From: Candidatus Sigynarchaeum calidifontis
GTDB lineage: Archaea; Asgardarchaeota; Lokiarchaeia; Sigyniarchaeales; Sigyniarchaeaceae
Reading direction: 5' to 3'
NCBI GenBank assembly: GCA_030587475.1
Contig: JAUQYZ010000031.1
Location: 35,173-99,172 of the forward strand
Length of the DNA stretch: 64,000 bases
The first letter of the stretch is position 1; every line of letters starts with the position of its first letter. This document shows positions 17,455 through 26,527 of this stretch, in pieces. The position numbers were made by a program, and so were the translations under genes. The notes below the pieces were generated by a model, which had not been told where the DNA came from, made no database searches, and worked only from the letters and a program-made list of their open reading frames with translations.

Positions 17455-18223
17455 TTTATTGAAAGGCTTCGAGTTCAAGAAAAAAGATACCTTCGTGCAT
17501 CGCCTGGATCCGAGGTCGAAACTGGTGATCACGATCGCCTACTCGGTGCTGGCCCTGAGCTTTTCAAACATCTTTCCCCTCGCGTTTTTCATCGCGACCC
17601 TCCTTCCCTTCCTCGCGGGAGGGCGGATCGTCAAGAGATGGCTTACCTCGTTGAAAGGGCTCTCTTTCATCATCATTTTCATTATCGTGCTCAACACGTT
17701 ACTCACCACGCTTAATTTCGCCATATCCATGTGCCTTCGCATCATCCTCCTCGTCTCCTCCTTCTCGATCTTTTTTATGACCGTCCATCCCGACGAGCTA
17801 GCGTTGAGCTTGCTAGCCATGAAGGTGCCTTTCTCGTTTACTTTCACGTTATCCCTCGCGACACGGTTCGTTCCAACGCTCGCGGCAGAAGCCCAGAACA
17901 TCATCGACGCGCAGCGAAGCCGGGGCTTGGAGCTTGAAAAGGGTAATTTGCTTGTCAGGGTGAAAAACATGGTGCCGATTCTCATCCCCTTGATCATCAA
18001 CTCCATCAAGCGGGCGTTTTCTATCGCCGAGGCCCTGGAGAGCAAGGCATTTGGTGCCATAAAAACACGCACCAACTATTATGAAATCAAGATGAGGGCA
18101 CGGGACTACACGGTTATAGCCATCATTATACTATTCGTCATCGGTTTCTTCATTCTTTACTTCGGGAACTACTTGCCTCCCGTGTTCTACTTCACACTGC
18201 AAGTTATATTTCCGAACTTGTAA
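17444..18223 (+). CDS. ecfT: ECF transporter transmembrane coupling protein EcfT
   Basis: A 259-residue membrane protein with about five hydrophobic helices. It carries the two coupling motifs of EcfT, AQRSRG near residue 158 and ALESKAFG near residue 201, which dock onto the ATPases. The start GTG lies inside ecfA2. No S component is adjacent in the window, so the module may serve several substrate-binding proteins encoded elsewhere, and the transported vitamin or ion is unknown. Confidence 0.9.
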   Translation: MSIDLLKGFEFKKKDTFVHRLDPRSKLVITIAYSVLALSFSNIFPLAFFIATLLPFLAGGRIVKRWLTSLKGLSFIIIFIIVLNTLLTTLNFAISMCLRIILLVSSFSIFFMTVHPDELALSLLAMKVPFSFTFTLSLATRFVPTLAAEAQNIIDAQRSRGLELEKGNLLVRVKNMVPILIPLIINSIKRAFSIAEALESKAFGAIKTRTNYYEIKMRARDYTVIAIIILFVIGFFILYFGNYLPPVFYFTLQVIFPNL

Positions 18224-18251
18224 GGAAAAGAAAGGATGAAAGGCCGTAAAA

Positions 18252-19484
18252 TTACAGGGAAACCTTTTGTTTGGCTTTGTGCTTGACGTGGCACATTGCG
18301 TTTTTGATGGTTACCAGATCCGACGTGGGGTTGATTAACTTCTTCGTGGAGCCCTTGATGAGGTCTACAGGCACGATCTCCGAGCCTTGCAGCGACGTCA
18401 TCTTCCCGAATTTCTCCTCGATAACGTAACCCATTGCATGCCAGCCAAAACGCAATCCAAGGACGCGGTCGAACACGTTAGGCTGGCCGGCGCGCATCGT
18501 ATGGCCTAGAACCACCGAGCGCACCTCGTATTCGCAGTCATATTGTTCAAAAAATTTCTTCAAATCGTCGCGCTTGTTCAATTCCTTTTCGAGCACGCTT
18601 GCGATGTTCAAGGAGGCGAGGTTCGGGTTGCCGAATGCATCCTTTGGAAGCTTCTCGATGGTTTCTTTCGTGATGGTCTTGAAGTGGGTTTCGATCGACT
18701 TCTGCGTGGGATATGCTCCCTCGGAACAAGCGATGATGTGGTAATCGTATCCTGCCTTGACACGCTCCTTGAGTAAATCGACCACGTCCTTCTCCATGTC
18801 AAAGGGCGTTTCCGGAAGCAAGATAACATCAGAACCAGCGGACAAGCCGCTGTACAAGGTGAGCCAGCCCGCGTCCCGCCCCATAATCTCGACAACGAAG
18901 ATGCGCTGATGGGATTTTGCGGTCGTCGTGAGGTTCTCAAGCGTGTTGCTTGCGAGCTGGGCGCCACTGAAGAAGCCAAAGGTGAAATCGGTTCCTGCAA
19001 GGTCGTTATCTATCGTTTTTGGGCATCCGACCACCTTTGCGCTCCCGTACTTGAACATGGCTGCGGACACGCCCAGCGTGTCATCGCCACCAACTGCAAT
19101 CAACGCATCAAGGTTCAGCAGTTTCATTTTCTCGGCCAGGTCCTTCCCTATCTTCTCGCGCATTTTCTCCCGCTCCGCTTCCTCCTTCACCTTTAACACG
19201 TTCTTGAACGGGTTTGTCCGGGTGGAATAAAGTATGGTTCCCCCTTTCAGCTGTAGATCATCGAGGTCAGCAATGTCTAGGCTAACCACGTACTTGTTGA
19301 TCACATCGGGCGTCATTTTTTCCTTTTGCATGTCGAAGAGCTTCCAGCCCTTCTTGATGCCGACGAGCTCCATATTCCCTGATTCGTAGGCACGCAGCAA
19401 TGCGCCATAAATGACGGCATTCAAGCCAGGAGCATCCCCGCCCCCGGTGAGGATGCCGACACGTTTCTTTCCGGGCATAGTCAT
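18252..19484 (-). CDS. pfkA: 6-phosphofructokinase, probably pyrophosphate-dependent
   Basis: A 410-residue PfkA-family enzyme. The donor site reads GGDDT near residue 133 and the catalytic segment reads PKTIDND near residue 155. An Asp at the second site of GGDD and a Lys in PKTID are the residues that mark PPi-dependent enzymes, whereas ATP enzymes have Gly in both places. MGRDAGW and the fructose-6-phosphate residues near EGAYPT follow. It would phosphorylate fructose-6-phosphate reversibly. The gene is convergent with ecfT and monocistronic. Two ATG codons (19484, 19478) are possible starts. Confidence 0.9.
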   Translation of the reverse strand: MTMPGKKRVGILTGGGDAPGLNAVIYGALLRAYESGNMELVGIKKGWKLFDMQKEKMTPDVINKYVVSLDIADLDDLQLKGGTILYSTRTNPFKNVLKVKEEAEREKMREKIGKDLAEKMKLLNLDALIAVGGDDTLGVSAAMFKYGSAKVVGCPKTIDNDLAGTDFTFGFFSGAQLASNTLENLTTTAKSHQRIFVVEIMGRDAGWLTLYSGLSAGSDVILLPETPFDMEKDVVDLLKERVKAGYDYHIIACSEGAYPTQKSIETHFKTITKETIEKLPKDAFGNPNLASLNIASVLEKELNKRDDLKKFFEQYDCEYEVRSVVLGHTMRAGQPNVFDRVLGLRFGWHAMGYVIEEKFGKMTSLQGSEIVPVDLIKGSTKKLINPTSDLVTIKNAMCHVKHKAKQKVSL

Positions 19485-19626
19485 TCACAAGATGGCAGTG
19501 TGTCAATAATCGTGTGTACGTGCTTATACGCAAGAAATTGATCTCATGAATCACGCTGGTACAATAAGGTTTCTGCTCGGATTTCTGGCCGTTGGGTGCA
19601 GCGCGGGTCATAAAACGACCAGGTGA

Positions 19627-20160
19627 TCACGCGGGTTTCTCGTCGGGGGGGAGGATGTAGCTGAAGCCTTCGGGATCGTCCATCACGACGGTAAATTCTC
19701 GTTTCACCGCGAGGCATTCATCGAGCTCCCGAATCCGCCTTTCAAGGATCGCCTTCGCGGACGGTTCCGGATCGTTTCGGAGGAGGAACTGGCAACTTTC
19801 CTTGAATTTCAAGAGGATACGCTCTATATTGGTGATGAAGAATTCGGCCGAGGCCCCAGGCTCGAGCTTGATCTCCAGCTCCGGGATCTCGATGGAACAA
19901 GTCGGCGCACGGTATATTTTAATTTCCAAATCATTTTGGTCCTTGATACTAATACAATTGTGATTGGATTTTACGTGGGTACTCGGTGCAAGTGGCATGA
20001 TCTCCGTTTTCTTGAAAGCGCATTCGTCACACAACGTGATGAAAAACAACAGTTCGTCCTTGGACCGTGGCTCCTTGTAGAGGTGCGCTTTTTGGGAGAG
20101 TGTTCGATTGCCGCAGCAAGGGCAAACAGCGTTCTCGAAAAGGGTTCGCGAATCAAACAA
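19627..20160 (-). CDS. ZPR1-type zinc finger protein
   Basis: A 177-residue protein with the ZPR1 zinc ribbon at its N-terminus: CPCC near residues 13-16 and CDEC at 44-47, followed by the beta-rich A/B domain. In eukaryotes ZPR1 binds the translation factor eEF1A and assists its folding; archaeal single-domain forms are known but uncharacterised. It is divergent from the gene at 20219 and lies behind pfk on the minus strand with about 140 bases between. Confidence 0.85.
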   Translation of the reverse strand: MFDSRTLFENAVCPCCGNRTLSQKAHLYKEPRSKDELLFFITLCDECAFKKTEIMPLAPSTHVKSNHNCISIKDQNDLEIKIYRAPTCSIEIPELEIKLEPGASAEFFITNIERILLKFKESCQFLLRNDPEPSAKAILERRIRELDECLAVKREFTVVMDDPEGFSYILPPDEKPA

Positions 20161-20218
20161 CTTGCATCGATCTTGATAAGTTGAAACCTATTTTATTCTT
20201 GTCTCCTTAACCAGGCAC

Positions 20219-20848
20219 GTGCCCGGCATAAATCATCACGAGTTCAGCATCGCTGGCAGGTGCATTGCCGTGATGTTTTATTACATCGATCATGTCGTAT
20301 CGAAAGATGGCATGACGAGTTTGATCGACTTCAGCACCATCACGAGCGAATACAACGGCGTTATCGCGCTCTTTCTTCAAGCAAAGCTGGTATTCCTAGA
20401 AGGTCTCGTCGTGTGCGGCGTATTCCACGCGTTCAAAGACAAACTCGTGCACGGAATAACTGCCAGCGACAATCCCGTGATAAATATTCTCATGCATATC
20501 TTTAGCACGAACCAGGTAGGCGTGATCAAGCAAGATATCATACCTGATTCATTCCACGGGCCTCGTGAAGTAAATGATGGCGTGGTGATGATAATAGTCT
20601 ATGAACCGAAGAAGGTTCCTGGCATTGCAGACGTGTTTTCCGCGTTCAATGACCATTTCTCGCACCAACTTCTGCAACCACGGGACACACCTGTTATGAC
20701 GGATGCGGCACTTATCCGTGCGTGGGTTGGCCACGACGAGCCTCACGTTGAATTCCTAAACGAGGCAAGTGGCGTGGCGGGTTGGCTCACCAAGGCAGCA
20801 TCCGCGAGGATGGCCATTTTTTCCTTGACCTTGCAGCAAAAGAACTAG
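20219..20848 (+). CDS. Hypothetical protein, unrecognised
   Basis: An open frame of 209 codons from GTG 20219 that fills exactly the gap between ZPR1 and the THUMP gene. All three minus-strand frames here are broken by stops, and codon position one is purine-rich, both favouring a real plus-strand gene. A T/A-rich TTTTATTC near 20191-20198 lies about 25 bases upstream of the GTG, consistent with a leaderless transcript. No family or motif is recognised; the middle is hydrophobic but not clearly membrane-spanning. It overlaps the convergent THUMP gene by four bases. Confidence 0.5.
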   Translation: MPGINHHEFSIAGRCIAVMFYYIDHVVSKDGMTSLIDFSTITSEYNGVIALFLQAKLVFLEGLVVCGVFHAFKDKLVHGITASDNPVINILMHIFSTNQVGVIKQDIIPDSFHGPREVNDGVVMIIVYEPKKVPGIADVFSAFNDHFSHQLLQPRDTPVMTDAALIRAWVGHDEPHVEFLNEASGVAGWLTKAASARMAIFSLTLQQKN

Positions 20849-21354
20849 AGGACCTTCTTTCCGATGCTGAAAACGTCATCCTCCTTGATTATCGAAACCC
20901 CCGTGTATTTTCCAATGATTTCAAGCCTGATAATTTTATCCGGATGTTCGAGATCAACCGTTTTATGAATGTTCTTGGCAATTTTCTCGATGATCTCGAT
21001 TTTTTCATAGTGGATGCGTCTCTTATTCACGATGATCTTATATTTCTCATCATCCCGGATTTGATCGATTTGACTCAAGATATACTTCTCTATCTCGTCG
21101 AAATCGGTCACCAACACCTTCTGTATAGGAACGAACTTAAGGAGGTATTGAAGGGGGAAGCCCTCTCCATAAACATAATCCTTAATGCGATGGACGGCCA
21201 GGACCGAATCCACGCCTATCAAATTCCCCCAGATCAAGCCCTTGACGATCAATTTTCCGTAATTGAGCTTGTTTTCGGGAAAAACCTGGTGGACGAGAAA
21301 ATCTAGCTCAGCAAGCCCATCGGTTTCAAAATTTCGTGGTGTTGATATGATCAT
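20845..21354 (-). CDS. THUMP domain protein (Tan1-like)
   Basis: A 169-residue protein beginning MIISTPRNFE, the usual opening of archaeal THUMP proteins related to Tan1, the adaptor for N4-acetylcytidine formation on tRNA. The THUMP core with a run of charged strands (YKIIVNKRR) and the end strand TGVSIIKEDDVFSI near residue 158 fits RNA-binding THUMP domains. ATG 21354 is chosen for match to the family; ATG 21372 would add six residues. Partner acetyltransferase is not in the window. Confidence 0.8.
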   Translation of the reverse strand: MIISTPRNFETDGLAELDFLVHQVFPENKLNYGKLIVKGLIWGNLIGVDSVLAVHRIKDYVYGEGFPLQYLLKFVPIQKVLVTDFDEIEKYILSQIDQIRDDEKYKIIVNKRRIHYEKIEIIEKIAKNIHKTVDLEHPDKIIRLEIIGKYTGVSIIKEDDVFSIGKKVL

Positions 21355-21501
21355 GTTGAAAATGAAGGGCATAGAATCATTTACTCCGGGATTTCCGGTT
21401 CTTGGTGATTAAAAGGCTTGATTGATTTATATCTATCGATTTCTTAGCCAAGACCATGCCGTGGATAGAAGGCGAAGTCAAAGCCATCATTAGCGCGGTT
21501 G

Positions 21502-21509
21502 TATAAATA
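21502..21509 (+). promoter_or_regulatory. TATA box for the gene at 21530
   Basis: TATAAATA lies 21-28 bases before ATG 21530. This is the spacing for an archaeal promoter whose transcript starts at or next to the start codon. Confidence 0.5.
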
Positions 21510-21529
21510 CATAGAATCGATATGTGAGT

Positions 21530-22000
21530 ATGGCCAGATATCCAGGGCAAGGGAATCCAACAAAGGCATGCATTCAAGCGAAGCGACGTTTTGATAACCA
21601 AAAGCTGTTGATGTACAACTATTTGCAGAACGCGCTAAAATTGGACATCTATGATTTGGTTCTTCTAACGAGAACGATATTCATCTTGTTGACATCCAGA
21701 GATTATGAGCGGTTGCCCCATAAAACCGAATTGAAAGTCGTGCTTGGCCTGATTCTGGAAAAGATCACGTTTCTCATTCCTATCGATGATGATCTTGTCG
21801 GAATGCTCTCTGCAATATTTGAAACCGAGCTGATAGAGCATATACAGACGACAACAGATGCCAGGTGCGTGCACGTGCATGTCAAGGTCAACCCCCAAAG
21901 AAAACCGGAATTCTTTCGAAGGTTCAAGATGGTTTTCGATGATATAACCTCCTTTTTTAAAACTATCTACAATCAAGATTTTAGATTCCAGTTCTCTTGA
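21530..22000 (+). CDS. Hypothetical protein, unrecognised
   Basis: A 156-residue protein with a basic N-terminus followed by mostly helical sequence (LTRTIFILL, KVVLGLILEKI) and a short strand with HVHVKV near residue 111. No known domain is seen. ATG 21530 is supported by the TATA box about 25 bases upstream; GTG 21524 is in frame. The gene is convergent with the HerA-like ATPase, 16 bases apart, and AT-richer than most neighbours. Confidence 0.6.
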   Translation: MARYPGQGNPTKACIQAKRRFDNQKLLMYNYLQNALKLDIYDLVLLTRTIFILLTSRDYERLPHKTELKVVLGLILEKITFLIPIDDDLVGMLSAIFETELIEHIQTTTDARCVHVHVKVNPQRKPEFFRRFKMVFDDITSFFKTIYNQDFRFQFS

Positions 22001-22016
22001 GACAAGGAAAGGACAA

Positions 22017-23831
22017 TTATACAATTATTTTCTTGAATATCTCGGAAATTCCATCAAGTAATTTCTCGATATTGCTCTTGAACTGGTTGTTTGTGAATGT
22101 ACCGAAGAGGCCAACCTTGATCAAGTTCTCCGCAACGATGATGGCGACGATGATGTTGGCGTTGTCGTGCTGGAAGATGTTCACGAGCAGGCCGTTCGGC
22201 GATGTTCCCTCGAAGGTCGACTCGTATTCAAACTTGGCCATCATTTTTTTGACATATCCAAGCATTGCAGGATTATAGTTCATCAAATTTACGAACTTCC
22301 GGATTTTAATCGTGCCGGCTATCTTGTCAAAGAAATCATACTCGATCGTTCGTTCCAGGAGATCCGCCACGGTCTTTTCTTTAAGCTGCTTGAAACGATA
22401 ATAAACCGGCCCGGTCGTAGCGCTTTGCGTGGTACCCGTGTCACCTCCATCCGAAGGCTCAGATACGCTGATGATGTTCGGGCCTTCTTCGCCTTCGGTC
22501 TCGATTCCCCCCTCCGCCTGATCACTCGCGGTTTCGCCTGGACTTTCTACTATATCATCCTCTGGCACTTCCGGGTGCAAAATCTTTTTCAAGTCCGCCT
22601 CTGTTAGCGTGGTATGCTTAGAAAACAGGTATCGTGTCTTGAATTGAGGGGTGGACTCTCCTTTTATATCTGGCAAGAAACTAATGAACTGGCCTGTTGT
22701 CAGCATCGTGATCTTGCCCAGGATTGCGTCGACTCGATCCGGGTTCATCTTCGCGTCCAGTAAGTTCTTGAGGACTTTTTGGGATTGGTCGGACAAGATG
22801 CGTCCGAAAAAAAACGAGTTGATTTGGTCAAGGCCGTGATAATCGATGTCTTTTGGGCTTTGGGATGCAAGTACACAAGAAATCCCGTATTTCCGCGCTT
22901 GCCGGAGGAGCAAGAGCAACATCGCTTTGCCAGGTGGGGCGCTCATGCCAGCAGGCATAAAAGGCGCCATCTCGTCCATGTAGAAAAAACACTTTGCCGT
23001 TGGTGAGGATCCTTGCTGGATCATCCAAGAATACAAAGCCTGGATCAAGATTGAGATGAATAGGTGCTTTTCATTCTCATTCAGCAAGGATTTCAAGAAA
23101 AACACGTTCACGGGCGTTTTATCATCCTTCGGTTCAAGCAAGCTTCCGATATCCAATTTTACATGCCCGGAGAAGAGCAATCCAGTCGAACCGATGAGCA
23201 AATTGTTCATCGAGATGACGAGCTTATCCTTTTCAGTCTTGTTCATGAATTTTAAATATAAATCTTCATCTTCTTGCATAAGGCTTGCAAGATGCCTTAG
23301 ATCGGTCACAAGTTTCTTCCGATTCCAGTTTTCGAGGAGGATGGTATAGATGACCGATTTTGATTGAACAACCTTGGCTGGTGGATATTTTACAAGCTTA
23401 ACAAGGAGTTCCACAAGGGTGTTCGCTACGTTATCTAGGATGCGCACGACCTCGACGTCGTCGACGTTGAACGGTGGGAAGATTACGGGATTGAGGGATA
23501 TTGGTATGCCTTTGTTACTGCTCGGAGTAAAAACCCGGATCTCCGTCTTTGCAAAAAATTCTTCTTTCCGGTCCAGATCCACCCCCTTCTCCTTGAGCAC
23601 CTCATTATCATTTGGAATAATGAGGCTCGCTAAATCACCTTGAGGGTCGATAACGATTGATGGTACCTTTTGCAGGGCCATTTCCTCTATGAGTATCTTT
23701 CCGAGAACGGTCTTCCCAGAACCCGTGGAACCGAATATGCCTCCATGTTTTACGAGTAAATTGGGATCTATTTCAAATCGATTCCCCGTCGAATCATCAC
23801 GGTATCCAAGCCATGCTTTGTCGTAGGGCAT
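22017..23831 (-). CDS. HerA/VirB4-like P-loop ATPase with extra C-terminal domain
   Basis: A 604-residue ATPase of the HerA-FtsK superfamily, the group that pumps DNA or drives secretion. Walker A GSTGSGKT spans residues 34-41, an IDPQGD strand follows near residue 61, Walker B is CFFYMDEM near residue 283, and the RQARKYGISCVLASQSP segment is the sensor/arginine region. A low-complexity acidic linker (about residues 415-460) leads to a 130-residue C-terminal alpha/beta domain that could be roadblock-like, a weak inference. No NurA or Mre11/Rad50 gene is adjacent. It is encoded alone. Confidence 0.85.
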   Translation of the reverse strand: MPYDKAWLGYRDDSTGNRFEIDPNLLVKHGGIFGSTGSGKTVLGKILIEEMALQKVPSIVIDPQGDLASLIIPNDNEVLKEKGVDLDRKEEFFAKTEIRVFTPSSNKGIPISLNPVIFPPFNVDDVEVVRILDNVANTLVELLVKLVKYPPAKVVQSKSVIYTILLENWNRKKLVTDLRHLASLMQEDEDLYLKFMNKTEKDKLVISMNNLLIGSTGLLFSGHVKLDIGSLLEPKDDKTPVNVFFLKSLLNENEKHLFISILIQALYSWMIQQGSSPTAKCFFYMDEMAPFMPAGMSAPPGKAMLLLLLRQARKYGISCVLASQSPKDIDYHGLDQINSFFFGRILSDQSQKVLKNLLDAKMNPDRVDAILGKITMLTTGQFISFLPDIKGESTPQFKTRYLFSKHTTLTEADLKKILHPEVPEDDIVESPGETASDQAEGGIETEGEEGPNIISVSEPSDGGDTGTTQSATTGPVYYRFKQLKEKTVADLLERTIEYDFFDKIAGTIKIRKFVNLMNYNPAMLGYVKKMMAKFEYESTFEGTSPNGLLVNIFQHDNANIIVAIIVAENLIKVGLFGTFTNNQFKSNIEKLLDGISEIFKKIIV

Positions 23832-24012
23832 GTTAATACATCCTAGTTGATTTGATCTTCGTTTGTTCTCAAGTAAACGCTATGTATTATATGAATTGCC
23901 CAGTTCTTAGAGTGCCCGGTCGTACAATCCCAAAGCGTTTCAAACGATAAAGGAGGAGATACAAGTAGTAGCTAAGATTGTCGAAAAAGATTATAGATGA
24001 TCATGCAATTAT

Positions 24013-24127
24013 CAGATTCGTTAAGGTTAAACAGATTCGTTAAGGTTGAAAAAGTTAGTAGAATTATTGGTGAGGGTAAAATCTGGTTTGTGAGGGCCAA
24101 ATCTGTTTTTCGGGAGTGTAAAATCTG
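24013..24127. repeat. Two short imperfect tandem repeat families in an AT-rich intergenic stretch
   Basis: CAGATTCGTTAAGGTT occurs at 24013-24028 and 24032-24047 (period 19). A second unit of the form TGAGGG-TAAAATCTG occurs at 24071-24085, 24091-24105 and, varied, at 24112-24127 (period about 20). The whole 23832-24171 interval between the HerA gene and tRNA-Pro has no convincing gene. Confidence 0.6.
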
Positions 24128-24174
24128 TTTTTAATAACTTCGTATCACATTTTTCGCCAGAAAAAGAAATGTGG

Positions 24175-24248
24175 TGGGGTTACCGAGATTTGAACTCGGG
24201 ATCGCCTGGTCCCGAACCAGGAATCATACCAGTCTAGACCATAACCCC
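24175..24248 (-). tRNA. tRNA-Pro(CGG)
   Basis: On the minus strand the acceptor GGGGTTA (24248-24242) pairs with TAACCCC (24182-24176). The anticodon arm is CCTGG-TTCGGGA-CCAGG with anticodon CGG and G37, normal for proline. The T arm is CCGAG-TTCAAAT-CTCGG. The discriminator is A and CCA is encoded at 24174-24172. No intron is present. Confidence 0.95.
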
Positions 24249-24390
24249 ATTGAAACAATCGAAATAATCTCATCGTATCATAATAACTTTTCAGTCGAGT
24301 CTTGGGGCTTTAGAAGGGCCTCACCAAAAAAATCGGATGATAAAAACCTTCGCAAACTGAAATGGTTGAATCGCGATCGTGATTTGCACC

Positions 24391-25647
24391 ATGAAGTTAA
24401 ACCCGTTCAAAGTGGATCTCCTCAAGGATCTTATCGTTTTTCATGAAAAAAATGATTTTATGTTCTTGAAAATCTATCCAATTAAAAACATCTCGATTAT
24501 CAACAATATAATTAAATTGACGCATGAAAAAATGGTATCTTTCCGCGATTTATGCTTTTGCTTGAACATACATTATGATGGAAAGGAAAGGGTGCAGTTT
24601 TTTTCGGTTAATGCAAGGTGGAACGGCACTCTTTATAAGATCGATGATGTGGAATCGACATTCCGCGAGATCGATTCAAAACTAGGGAATGTAATCAAGC
24701 ATGCGTTAAATCCGTATAAAGACCTATATTTCTTGCCTTTTTATGGAGTCGACAACTTCTTAATCAAAGTCGTCAAGAATCGGATTTACCTGCATGATGC
24801 GTCATCGAAGGAAATCCTACAAATCATTGCCTTTTTTGAGATCAATTTACACAATATCCAAATATTTCCGAATTTTTTCAAACTTATCGACGATCTCGCT
24901 TTGAAAATGAAAATCAATATCGATATAAACTTTATATTTAAGAATGAAAATAAACAGACTTATATAGATGCCTCTTTTACCTTTGCTGAAAAGAAAAACC
25001 ATCTTTTTAATGAAATTCTTGAAAGATTAACGAAAACAAATGAATTCAACGTAATATTGAAAGAACATCAAATACAGAAGAGCGACGTCGTGAAACTGTT
25101 CATCAAGCGGATGATCAAGGGTCAAGGAAGCTATGCGGCACTTGATGCCCTGGATTTCTTCTCGAAATATCTTGTCGTAGAAAAGGAAGCCACGAGCATG
25201 TTGGTACCTAAGGATGATATTGTCGCGGAAGATCCCTCGAAAAAAAATGATGCGGGGAATTCAAATGGCATAAAAAACACGCATGACGACCTTCAAGGTT
25301 CAGTAGGATCCTTGTCCCAAGGTGAAATCGACGATGCTTCCATCAGCGCTTTCCACGCGATGATCAAGCAGGAAAGCAGTGAGGGCAAATTTCTCGATTC
25401 AAGAAACTCGATTTTCGATGACGGCAATCGAATCTTCGCAATCATCCACGAACTATCTGTCAATGGACTCTATTCGCTCTTGAAACGATATATAACCAAA
25501 AGAAGCTTCAAGCTTGTTTTTATTGATTATGAAGAATTATCCGAGTATTCCTTGCATCTTGCCCCTGCACTCGAACGCTTCTGCGAAACGGCAGTACTTC
25601 AAGACATTACAAACGATGATGCGCTAGCAAGCAATCAAGCAAGATAG
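24391..25647 (+). CDS. Hypothetical protein, unrecognised, Lys/Ile-rich
   Basis: A 418-residue soluble protein, AT-rich and rich in Lys, Ile, Asn and Phe compared with the operons around it. Residues 1-255 look like a folded alpha/beta region, residues 275-320 are a low-complexity Asp/Ser-rich linker, and the last 100 residues form a second small domain. No family is recognised. ATG 24391 is chosen over GTG 24379. It is convergent with the YkgJ-type gene, 12 bases apart. Confidence 0.65.
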   Translation: MKLNPFKVDLLKDLIVFHEKNDFMFLKIYPIKNISIINNIIKLTHEKMVSFRDLCFCLNIHYDGKERVQFFSVNARWNGTLYKIDDVESTFREIDSKLGNVIKHALNPYKDLYFLPFYGVDNFLIKVVKNRIYLHDASSKEILQIIAFFEINLHNIQIFPNFFKLIDDLALKMKINIDINFIFKNENKQTYIDASFTFAEKKNHLFNEILERLTKTNEFNVILKEHQIQKSDVVKLFIKRMIKGQGSYAALDALDFFSKYLVVEKEATSMLVPKDDIVAEDPSKKNDAGNSNGIKNTHDDLQGSVGSLSQGEIDDASISAFHAMIKQESSEGKFLDSRNSIFDDGNRIFAIIHELSVNGLYSLLKRYITKRSFKLVFIDYEELSEYSLHLAPALERFCETAVLQDITNDDALASNQAR

Positions 25648-25659
25648 AGATCGTTTGCC

Positions 25660-26259
25660 TCACAAATCCTTGATATATGCTCGATCCCACGTGCGGAACC
25701 AAACATCCAGGTCACTCGTGGATACCTTGTCCGGGATGAGAATCTTGCCTTCAACGGTTAATTGTTTGATTTTTAAGATGATTTCTTGGTTTTTTTTCAT
25801 CAACCGGGTCGAAAAATCAAGTTCCGAACCAAATAAGGTTTTTATGTTTTCGGTCGCCGCTTTTCTAACTCGTGATTCGTTGCACTCTATGAACCGGCAA
25901 TAGGGATCGAGATACATCTCCTGTGTATAGGCATCAATCTTCTTTTGGGCAAGGGGGTATGCCTTGCAAGCAAGTGGCTTTATCTTGTTCACCATGCAGC
26001 CCACCGACACTTGGAAAAAAGGGCAGCACTTATCAAGGCCCTCAAGGACGATCCTGTAAGTCACCACGATGATCCTTTTGTTTTTCGTGTCTGGAAAGAC
26101 GACATCTTCAAGAAACTTGATTAATATGCCTTTATCCTTAGCAAACGCTTCCAATTCATCCAATTCCTCTGGAAAGATTGGGATCCTCTTGAAGTTCGTC
26201 CCGTCGGCAAATTCATATTCGTGACAGCAGGATCCACACCGCAAGCACTTGAATTCCAA
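25660..26259 (-). CDS. YkgJ-type Cys-cluster (putative zinc/iron-chelating) protein
   Basis: A 199-residue protein whose N-terminus has C-x2-C-x2-CC (residues 5-12), and whose middle has CCPFF near residue 80, GCMVN, ACKAYPL and a further CRFIEC. This cysteine pattern is that of the YkgJ/UPF0153 family, thought to bind zinc or an iron-sulfur cluster; no reaction is established. ATG 26259 directly precedes the first Cys motif. It stands alone. Confidence 0.8.
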   Translation of the reverse strand: MEFKCLRCGSCCHEYEFADGTNFKRIPIFPEELDELEAFAKDKGILIKFLEDVVFPDTKNKRIIVVTYRIVLEGLDKCCPFFQVSVGCMVNKIKPLACKAYPLAQKKIDAYTQEMYLDPYCRFIECNESRVRKAATENIKTLFGSELDFSTRLMKKNQEIILKIKQLTVEGKILIPDKVSTSDLDVWFRTWDRAYIKDL

Positions 26260-26527
26260 GGTTTAATAACACCTTACATGAAAAGAAACACGTCTCTTAC
26301 ACGTCCCATAAGAGCACATTCCATTAATCTCCTCGCAATTCAAACCCAGAGCCGGCCTCATCCAACAGACACGTCTTAGAGATGTCCGTCAGTCATTTCG
26401 TCTCAATATTTCCACGGGAATACCCGGGGAATCCTTGGAGGCCGGTACAAGCATTCCTTCCATCATACCCCCGTTTAATATCTCGATTATGGAAAACAAT
26501 ACTGAAATCCAATACGGAGACAGCCAT

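Noticed and set aside
24013-24127. CRISPR array
   Set aside because: Repeats are 15-16 bases with 4-6 base gaps, imperfect, and without cas genes.
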